From NCBI GenBank assembly GCA_023386515.1, contig JAEWJQ010000293.1, positions 1 to 7,764 of the forward strand: a stretch of 7,764 nucleotides of DNA, written 5' to 3'. The translations under genes were made by a program, and so were the position numbers. Below the pieces are notes generated by a model. It saw only the letters and a list, made by a program, of their open reading frames with translations, was not told the origin of the DNA and searched no databases. This document shows, piece after piece, positions 1 through 7,460 of the stretch. This DNA comes from Pseudomonadota bacterium. Lineage in GTDB: Bacteria > Pseudomonadota > Alphaproteobacteria > Sphingomonadales > Sphingomonadaceae. The first letter of the stretch is position 1; the number at the start of each line of letters is the position of its first letter.

Positions 1-851
1 CCGGGGGCGGTGACCACCCCGCCGGCGAGGCGGCCGCGCGCGCCGAGCCCCGCCGCGACATGGTGCGCGGCGTCGTGCAGCGCACCCGGCAGCGTGTCGA
101 GGCCGAACGCCTCCAACCCGTGAAGGATGATGCCACCGCCGACCCACAGCATCGCCGCGGTACCGATCACCGACAGCGCCGCCAGCACGCGCGGCATGGC
201 CGCGACCAGCCTGCGGCCGAGCGTCCGCGTCGCCGGCCGTTCCGCCAGGTGCAGACCGATGTCGTCCATCTTCACGATCAGCGCGACGACGCCGTAGACG
301 CCGGCGGTGATCGCCACCGCGACCACCGCCAGCGCGATTGCCTGGTTGAGCAGCGTCTCGCCGCCCAGTTCGCCGAGCGCGATCGCCATGATCTCGCCCG
401 ACAGGATCAGGTCGGTGCGCACCGCGCCGGCGACCTGGCGGTCCTCCAGCTCCTTGGGATCGCTGATCGTCGCCGCTTCGTCGCCATGATGGCCGCCGGT
501 CAGCGCGGCGATGATCTTCTCCGCGCCCTCGAACGAGAGATAGGCGCCGCCCAGCATCAGGATCGGCGTGATCGCCCAGGGCGCCAGCGCGCTCAGCACC
601 AGCGCCGCGGGCAGCAGGAACAGCAATTTGTTGCGAAGGGAGCCCTTGGCGATCTTCCAGATGATCGGCAGCTCGCGCGCCGGCGACAGGCCGGTGACAT
701 AGGTCGGCGTGACCGCGGTATCGTCGATCACCACGCCCGCCGCCTTGGCCCCCGCGCGCCCCGCCGCGCCGGCGACGTCGTCCAGGCTCGCCGCCGACAG
801 CTTCGCCATCGCCGCGATATCGTCGAGCAGCGCCACCAATCCGCCGGGCAT
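1..851 (-). CDS. DUF808 / YedI-family inner-membrane protein (C-terminus cut by window edge)
   Basis: The reading frame begins at an ATG at 851-849 and stays open for 283 codons to the left edge, so the C-terminal end is missing. The start is supported by an AGGGG Shine-Dalgarno seven bases upstream (863-859) and by the family-typical opening MPGGLVALLDDIA. The N-terminal ~70 residues are soluble-looking and include the conserved ARELPIIWKIAKGS stretch (residues 58-71). Hydrophobic segments follow at about 75-93, 95-112, 170-194 and 221-246. A charged loop with GGHHGDE lies around 119-125. The E. coli relative YedI is about 300 residues long, so only a small part should be missing. The family is a predicted multi-spanning membrane protein of unknown biochemical role, and none is assigned here. 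It is divergently oriented from the peptidase operon. Family assignment is confident; function is unknown. Confidence 0.85.
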   Translation of the reverse strand, partial: MPGGLVALLDDIAAMAKLSAASLDDVAGAAGRAGAKAAGVVIDDTAVTPTYVTGLSPARELPIIWKIAKGSLRNKLLFLLPAALVLSALAPWAITPILMLGGAYLSFEGAEKIIAALTGGHHGDEAATISDPKELEDRQVAGAVRTDLILSGEIMAIALGELGGETLLNQAIALAVVAVAITAGVYGVVALIVKMDDIGLHLAERPATRTLGRRLVAAMPRVLAALSVIGTAAMLWVGGGIILHGLEAFGLDTLPGALHDAAHHVAAGLGARGRLAGGVVTAP

Positions 852-894
852 GTCCGTTCCCCTGTTGTCGCTGCGCCTCATGCCCGCCCGGGGC

Positions 895-911
895 TGCGGT
901 ACGCAACCGCA
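895..911. repeat. 17-base inverted repeat in a divergent intergenic region
   Basis: TGCGGT (895-900) is followed by a 5-base spacer and its exact reverse complement ACCGCA (906-911). It lies between the divergent starts of the DUF808 gene (851, minus) and oligopeptidase B (998, plus), just upstream of the candidate plus-strand promoter. The position suits a regulator-binding site. In GC-rich DNA a 6-base arm can also arise by chance, so this is only a candidate. Confidence 0.3.
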
Positions 912-917
912 CGTGTG

Positions 918-947
918 TTGCCCGATCATTGCTGGCCGGAACTTAAT
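918..947 (+). promoter_or_regulatory. Candidate promoter for the peptidase-DedA-thioesterase operon
   Basis: A -35-like TTGCCC (918-923) is followed after 18 bases by a -10-like CTTAAT (942-947). That -10 sits in one of the few AT-rich spots of the divergent intergenic region. Transcription from here would give a leader of roughly 40-45 bases before the ATG at 998. The match to sigma-70 consensus is partial (4 of 6 at -10). No other promoter-like pair stood out between 852 and 997. Confidence 0.3.
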
Positions 948-997
948 AGGCCGCCCGAGGCATGACGCCGCTCGTCCGCCCCGCTAGAGCTGCGTCC

Positions 998-3067
998 ATG
1001 ACCGATCCGAACCTGCCCCAGCCGCCCGTCGCCGCGCGCCGTCTCCACCGCTTCACCGCGCATGGCGTGACGGTCGAGGATCCCTATGCCTGGCTGAAGG
1101 ACCCGAACTATCCGGAGGTCGGCGACCCCGAGGTGCTCGCCTATCTCGAGGCGGAGAACGCCTATTTCGACGCGATGATGGCGCCGCACCGGCCGCTGGT
1201 CGACCGGTTGTACGAAGAGATGAAGGGGCGGATCAAGGAAGACGAATCCTCGGTCCCGCAGAAGGACGGCGACTGGCTGTACTGGACCGCGTTCGAGACG
1301 GGCGGCCAGTATCGCTTGTGGTGGCGCCGCCCGGTCGCCGGCGGCGACGACGAACTGCTGCTCGACGAGCCGGCGCTGGCGGCAGGCAAGGAGTATTTCC
1401 GGCTCGGCGCCTTTTCGGTGAGCAACGACGGCCGCTACCTGGCCTATGCGATCGACGACAACGGGTCGGAGCGGTTCACCGTCCGCGTCAAGGATCTCGC
1501 CACCGGCGAGCATCTGCCCGAGGTGATCGAGGGCATGCTGTCCGACCTCGTCTGGACCAGCGACGATGCCGGCTTCCTCTACGGCCTCGCCAATGCGCAA
1601 TGGCGGACGGACAATGCGCGCTTCCACCGGCTGCACACGCCGGTCGCCGACGACGTGCTGCTCTATCACGAGGCGGACGAGGGCTATCGCGTCGCCGTGG
1701 CCGAGACGAGCGACCGGCGCTGGCTGATCATCGGTACCGGCGACCATGTCACCAGCGAGGTGCGGCTGCTGCCCGCCGACGATCCCCTTGCCGAACCGAT
1801 CTTGGTCGCGCCCCGGCAGGAGGGCCGCGAATATGACGTCGACGCCCATGGCGACACGCTGTTCATCCACACCAACGACACCGATCCGATGTGGCGGCTG
1901 GTCACCGCGCCGATCGCCCGTCCCGGCGAATGGAACGAGCTGATCGCGCCCAATCCCCATTTCTACATGACCGGGGTCGAGTGCTTCCGCGACTTCTTCG
2001 TCGTCGAGGGGCGCGAGGACGGGCTCGATCGCATCGCCATCCACCGCTACGACGCGCCGACCGTCGCCGAACGGATCGACTTTCCGGAGGCGAGCTATGC
2101 CGCCGGCGTCGGCGACAATCCCGAATATGACATGACCGTGATCCGCATCGGCTATGAGTCGATGGTTACGCCCGGCACGGTCTACGATTACGACACCGCG
2201 ACGCGGCAGCTGACGACGCTGAAGGTGCAGGAGATTCCGTCGGGCTATGACGGCGCGCGCTACCGGACGGAGCGGCTGACGATCACGGTGCGCGACGGCA
2301 CGGCGGTGCCGGTGTCGATCGTCTATCCCGCGGGCTTCGTGCGCGACGGGTCGCAGCCGTTGTTCCTCTACGCCTATGGCGCCTATGGCTATGCGATCCC
2401 GCCGGGCTTCTCGACCGGGCGATTGAGCCTGCTCGACCGCGGCTTCGCTTATGCCATCGCGCATATCCGCGGCGGCGACGATCTCGGTCAGCAATGGTAT
2501 CACGACGGCAAGCTGGACAAGCGCACCAACACGTTCAACGACTTCGTCGACGTCGCCAAGGGCCTGATCGAGCAGGGCTGGACCCGCGCCGGCCGGATCG
2601 CCACCGCCGGCCGCTCCGCCGGCGGCGAACTGATGGGCGCGATCGTCAATTCCGATCCGGAGCTGTGGGGCGCGGTGATCGCCGACGTTCCGTTCGTCGA
2701 CGTGCTCAACACGATGCTGGACGCCGATCTGCCGCTGACGCCGGGCGAATGGCCCGAATGGGGGAATCCGATCGAGGACAAGGCGGCGTTCGACCTGATC
2801 CGCAGCTACAGCCCCTACGACAATGTCGTCGCGCAGGACTATCCGCCGCTGTTCATCTCGGGCGGGCTCAACGATCCGCGCGTCACCTATTGGGAGCCGG
2901 CGAAATGGGCGGCGAAGCTGCGCGCGACCAAGACCGACGACCACGTGCTGCTGCTCAAGACCAACATGGGCGCGGGCCACGGCGGCAAGTCGGGCCGCTT
3001 CGAATCGCTGCGCGAGGCGGCGGAGGAACATGCCTTCGTCCTCTGGCAGCTCGGCATAGAGGAATGA
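998..3067 (+). CDS. ptrB: Oligopeptidase B (protease II), serine peptidase family S9A
   Basis: This is a 689-residue cytoplasmic serine peptidase expected to cut short peptides after Arg or Lys. The N-terminal part (to about residue 410) is the seven-bladed propeller that excludes large substrates. The C-terminal part is the alpha/beta-hydrolase domain. The catalytic triad is visible: Ser540 in GRSAGGE, Asp626 in LNDPRV, His661 in GAGHGG. The segment LPLTPGEWPEWGNP (578-591) is characteristic of oligopeptidase B rather than prolyl oligopeptidase. Length and triad spacing match E. coli PtrB closely. The in-frame ATG at 962 was rejected: the ATG at 998 gives MTDPNLPQPPVAARR, the usual family beginning, whereas a GAGG lies only one base before 962. 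The Shine-Dalgarno at 998 is weak (AGAG, 986-989). There is no signal peptide. It is the first gene of a three-gene plus-strand unit. One oddity is Pro586 between Glu584 and Glu587 in the specificity segment. Confidence 0.92.
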   Translation: MTDPNLPQPPVAARRLHRFTAHGVTVEDPYAWLKDPNYPEVGDPEVLAYLEAENAYFDAMMAPHRPLVDRLYEEMKGRIKEDESSVPQKDGDWLYWTAFETGGQYRLWWRRPVAGGDDELLLDEPALAAGKEYFRLGAFSVSNDGRYLAYAIDDNGSERFTVRVKDLATGEHLPEVIEGMLSDLVWTSDDAGFLYGLANAQWRTDNARFHRLHTPVADDVLLYHEADEGYRVAVAETSDRRWLIIGTGDHVTSEVRLLPADDPLAEPILVAPRQEGREYDVDAHGDTLFIHTNDTDPMWRLVTAPIARPGEWNELIAPNPHFYMTGVECFRDFFVVEGREDGLDRIAIHRYDAPTVAERIDFPEASYAAGVGDNPEYDMTVIRIGYESMVTPGTVYDYDTATRQLTTLKVQEIPSGYDGARYRTERLTITVRDGTAVPVSIVYPAGFVRDGSQPLFLYAYGAYGYAIPPGFSTGRLSLLDRGFAYAIAHIRGGDDLGQQWYHDGKLDKRTNTFNDFVDVAKGLIEQGWTRAGRIATAGRSAGGELMGAIVNSDPELWGAVIADVPFVDVLNTMLDADLPLTPGEWPEWGNPIEDKAAFDLIRSYSPYDNVVAQDYPPLFISGGLNDPRVTYWEPAKWAAKLRATKTDDHVLLLKTNMGAGHGGKSGRFESLREAAEEHAFVLWQLGIEE

Positions 3068-3074
3068 CGCCACA

Positions 3075-3638
3075 GTGAGCATCGAGCAGCTGATCGCGCA
3101 TTACGGCCTCGCCGCGCTGTTCGTCGGTGCGGCGGTGGAGGGCGAGACGGTGGTCGTCGCCGGCGGCCTCGCCGCGCATCAGGGACTGCTGCCGCTGGCC
3201 GGCGCGATGGTGGCGACGGGCCTCGGCTCGTTTGCGGCGGACCAGGCCTGGTTCGCCTTCGGCCGCCGCTTCCGCGACCATCGCTGGGTCAAGCAGGCGC
3301 AGGCCAAGCCCGCCTTCGCCAAGGCGATGGGCTGGCTGGAACGCTGGCCGGTCGGCTTCATCTTCGCCTTCCGCTTCATCTACGGTTTCCGCACCGTCAG
3401 CCCGATCGCGATCGGCACCACCAAGGTGCCGGCGAAAACCTTCGTCATCGTCAATGCCATCTCGGCGGCGGTGTGGGCGGTGATCTTCACCGGCATCGGC
3501 TATCTGTTCGGCAACGCCTTCGAAAAGATGATCGGCAAGGTGAAGCCGCATCTGCCCTGGCTGATCGGCGGGCTGGTGCTGCTCGGCCTGATCATCGCCG
3601 GCGTCCATTGGTGGCGCGGCCGGACGCAGAAGGCATGA
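3075..3638 (+). CDS. DedA-family membrane protein
   Basis: This 187-residue inner-membrane protein belongs to the DedA (SNARE-associated/VTT) family, whose members are implicated in lipid-carrier flipping and envelope homeostasis. It starts with GTG at 3075, seven bases after the peptidase stop. An AGAGGA (3058-3063) that overlaps the end of the peptidase gene is the likely Shine-Dalgarno, at a rather long 11-base spacing. Family features include acidic residues Glu22/Glu24 near the first re-entrant segment and Asp56, followed by FGRR (62-65). The FRFIYGFRTVSPIAIG stretch (99-114) places Arg100 and Arg106 six apart, matching the essential arginine pair of E. coli YqjA/YghB (R130, R136). Asn127-Ser130 and Trp134 follow. 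A final membrane helix spans about 162-178 and ends in a basic tail. The substrate cannot be told from sequence. It is probably co-transcribed with both neighbours. Confidence 0.88.
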   Translation: MSIEQLIAHYGLAALFVGAAVEGETVVVAGGLAAHQGLLPLAGAMVATGLGSFAADQAWFAFGRRFRDHRWVKQAQAKPAFAKAMGWLERWPVGFIFAFRFIYGFRTVSPIAIGTTKVPAKTFVIVNAISAAVWAVIFTGIGYLFGNAFEKMIGKVKPHLPWLIGGLVLLGLIIAGVHWWRGRTQKA

Positions 3639-4030
3639 ACCGCTTCACCCTGTCCATCACCGCGGGCGCCGACGACATCGACGAGCTCGGCCATGTCAAC
3701 AATGCGGTTTGGGTACGCTGGATCCAGGAGATCGCCGTCGCGCATTGGGAGGCGGTGGCTCCGGCCGACCAGCGCGCGGCCTACGTCTGGGTCGTCACCC
3801 GCCACGAGATCGACTATCGCGGCAACGTCGTCGCGGGCGAGACGGTGACCGGCGAAACCTGGGTGCCGGAACCGCCCAAGGGCGCACGCTTCGACCGCCA
3901 CGTCCGCTTCCTGGGCGCGGACGGGCGGGTCAAGGTGGAGGCGGTGACGACCTGGGCGCTGATCGACCGCGCCACCGGGCGGCTGCTGCGGGTCCGGCCG
4001 GAAATGGCGGCGCCGTTTCTGGGAGGGTGA
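3635..4030 (+). CDS. Hotdog-fold acyl-CoA thioesterase (4HBT/YbgC-like)
   Basis: This is a 131-residue single-domain hotdog protein, predicted to hydrolyse an acyl-CoA or acyl-ACP thioester in the cytoplasm. The N-terminal motif DIDELGHVNNAVW (14-26) carries the likely catalytic Asp16, and GHVNN begins the central helix, as in the 4-hydroxybenzoyl-CoA thioesterase family. The VTRHEIDYRGNVVAGE strand region (53-68) and the later FLGADGRVKVEAVTTWALID strands (90-109) complete the fold. Its ATG overlaps the DedA stop in an ATGA (3635-3638), so translation is probably coupled. An AGAAGG only one base upstream is too close to act alone. The frame could be extended upstream to 3473, but that part merely overlaps DedA and lacks family similarity. 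The acyl substrate cannot be assigned. The gene converges on the toxin gene with 12 bases between stops. Confidence 0.87.
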   Translation: MNRFTLSITAGADDIDELGHVNNAVWVRWIQEIAVAHWEAVAPADQRAAYVWVVTRHEIDYRGNVVAGETVTGETWVPEPPKGARFDRHVRFLGADGRVKVEAVTTWALIDRATGRLLRVRPEMAAPFLGG

Positions 4031-4042
4031 GACGGCGACCGA

Positions 4043-4309
4043 TCAATAATGGAAGCGGCATTGCGCGATCTCGAGACTTTGCTCGGGCGCCTTACCGGAT
4101 ACCCGATAGACCAGCCGATCGTCCTGGGTCAGCCGGCGCGACCACCAGCCCGAAAGGTCGCCCCGCAGCCGCTCCGGCTTGCCTCTGCCCTTGAACGGGC
4201 TGCGGCGGCATTCGCGGATCAGGTCGTTCAGCCGTTCGAACGTCTTCGGATCGGCGGCGAGCCAGTGGTGGTATTGCTCCCAGGCAAGGTCGGAAAAGAC
4301 GAGCTTCAC
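4043..4309 (-). CDS. yoeB: YoeB-family toxin (ribosome-dependent mRNA interferase)
   Basis: This 88-residue toxin of the Txe/YoeB group (RelE superfamily) is known in E. coli to cleave mRNA in the ribosomal A site. It aligns along its whole length with E. coli YoeB. The conserved blocks are RRSPFKGRGKPERL (35-48), LSGWWSRRL (52-60), RLVYRV (65-70) and CRFHY at the C-terminus. The catalytic set Glu46, Arg65, His87 and Tyr88 is complete, with the terminal HY exactly at the end, so the toxin looks active. It starts with GTG, overlapping the antitoxin stop in a GTGA (4309-4306). There is no good Shine-Dalgarno of its own, so synthesis probably depends on translation of the antitoxin. The stop lies 12 bases from that of the convergent thioesterase. 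An insertion near residues 72-77 makes it four residues longer than E. coli YoeB. Confidence 0.94.
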   Translation of the reverse strand: MKLVFSDLAWEQYHHWLAADPKTFERLNDLIRECRRSPFKGRGKPERLRGDLSGWWSRRLTQDDRLVYRVSGKAPEQSLEIAQCRFHY

Positions 4310-4569
4310 GCCTCTGCCCGCTCGATCAGCTCCCGTTCCTGACCCTTGCCCGCATCGAGTTGCGCGATCGAATCGCGGAGACTGCGAGCATTGGCTGGCG
4401 TCGAGAGCAGATGCATCGTCTCCCGGATCGCGTTCCAGGCATCCAGCGACACCATGACCACCGGTTTGCCATTCTTGCGCGTGACGACCACCTCCTCGTG
4501 ATCGTCGACGACCTGATCCATCACGTCCTTCAGATTGGCGCGCGCATCTGTGTAGGTCACGACCTGCAT
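4306..4569 (-). CDS. yefM: YefM-family antitoxin (Phd/YefM fold)
   Basis: This 87-residue antitoxin is expected to bind and neutralise YoeB with its C-terminal region and to repress its own operon through the N-terminal Phd fold. The start MQVVTYTDARANLKDVMDQV matches the YefM family. Arg10 and Arg31 fall at the positions of the DNA-contacting arginines of E. coli YefM. The segment LLSTPANARSLRDSIAQLD (54-72) followed by GKGQERELIE is the toxin-binding arm and resembles the E. coli sequence closely. A strong GGAGG (4579-4575) lies five bases before the ATG, in contrast to the weak toxin start, as expected when antitoxin is made in excess. Two sample 60-base lines within the gene (4381 and 4441) count to about 63% and 60% GC, against 77% in one line of ppc (6301). 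That is mild support for separate acquisition. Confidence 0.94.
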   Translation of the reverse strand: MQVVTYTDARANLKDVMDQVVDDHEEVVVTRKNGKPVVMVSLDAWNAIRETMHLLSTPANARSLRDSIAQLDAGKGQERELIERAEA

Positions 4570-4585
4570 GTCATCCTCCGTCCCT

Positions 4586-4615
4586 CCATATGTACATCTT
4601 GTTGTACATGTGCAA
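4586..4615 (-). promoter_or_regulatory. Candidate promoter of yefM-yoeB overlapping the operator
   Basis: Reading on the minus strand, a -35-like TTGCAC (4615-4610) precedes the operator. Weak -10-like sequences (TACATA or CATATG) lie 15-17 bases downstream, around 4594-4588. Both TGTACA sites would fall between or on the promoter elements, which fits direct repression. The -35 is reasonable and the -10 poor, so the exact placement is uncertain. Confidence 0.4.
4591..4608 (-). promoter_or_regulatory. Paired TGTACA operator of the yefM-yoeB module
   Basis: Two TGTACA hexamers lie at 4591-4596 and 4603-4608, 12 bases centre to centre, immediately upstream of the antitoxin Shine-Dalgarno. The left copy extends to the 8-base palindrome ATGTACAT. 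The right copy also lies within an imperfect palindrome, TTGTACATGTGCAA (4602-4615). The E. coli yefM-yoeB operator uses the same TGTACA core with, as I recall, the same 12-base spacing. This is therefore very likely the binding site for the YefM dimer and the YefM-YoeB complex. It is palindromic, so it reads the same on both strands. Confidence 0.85.
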
Positions 4616-4630
4616 TCGAGACGGCGGCGG

Positions 4631-7309
<2,679 letters not shown>

Positions 7310-7344
7310 GGCGCGATGCTGCGCTGCGGCGAGGGTCGGGTCAA
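7310..7344 (-). promoter_or_regulatory. Candidate ppc promoter very close to the start codon
   Basis: On the minus strand a good -35-like TTGACC (7344-7339) is followed after 17 bases by CAGCAT (7321-7316). The latter matches only half of the -10 consensus. CAGCAT ends six bases before the ppc ATG, so initiation would fall at or near the start codon and give a leaderless or very short-leader mRNA. The lack of a Shine-Dalgarno before the ATG is consistent with this. A promoter farther upstream in 7345-7460 cannot be excluded. Confidence 0.25.
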
Positions 7345-7378
7345 CCGCTAGCGCGCTGCTCCCGTTAAGGATTCCACC

Positions 7379-7427
7379 CCGCCCGGCGGCGCGTGGCGGG
7401 CGGAAGGTCGCGAAAGTCGCACTTCCG
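7379..7427 (-). other. Two overlapping hairpins between the EF-hand gene and ppc
   Basis: Hairpin A has arms CGGAAG/CTTCCG (7401-7406 and 7422-7427). On the minus strand it can form an inner stem GCGA/TCGC around a three-base CTT loop. Hairpin B has 7-base arms CCGCCCG/CGGGCGG (7379-7385 and 7397-7403) with an 11-base loop. They share 7401-7403, so one RNA could not form both fully. They lie about 34 bases after the EF-hand stop and upstream of ppc. Neither is followed by a T-run, so this is not a classical intrinsic terminator. It may be a factor-assisted 3' end, a leader element, or chance in GC-rich DNA. Confidence 0.3.
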
Positions 7428-7460
7428 TCGCACGCGGCCCGGCCCGCCGCCGCCGCCCGA

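Noticed and set aside
60..965. A 301-codon plus-strand frame covering the left end
   Set aside because: It lies antisense to the DUF808 gene, whose minus-strand frame shows the family sequence, membrane segments and a good Shine-Dalgarno. The plus-strand product is Arg/Gln/His-rich without motifs.
962..997. An upstream in-frame ATG extending oligopeptidase B by 12 residues
   Set aside because: GAGG is only one base from that ATG, and the added MTPLVRPARAAS is unlike the family N-terminus. The ATG at 998 fits better.
926..3082. A 718-codon open frame on the minus strand opposite oligopeptidase B
   Set aside because: It is the antisense shadow of an intact S9A peptidase. The Arg/Asp/Val/Ile-rich repetitive composition has no domain and fits GC codon bias.
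2955..3608. A 217-codon minus-strand frame across the peptidase end and DedA
   Set aside because: It spans two real plus-strand genes and their junction, and its composition is that of an antisense shadow.
3473..3634. An upstream extension of the thioesterase frame
   Set aside because: It overlaps DedA out of frame and has no hotdog similarity. The ATG in the ATGA overlap at 3635 gives a standard-length domain.
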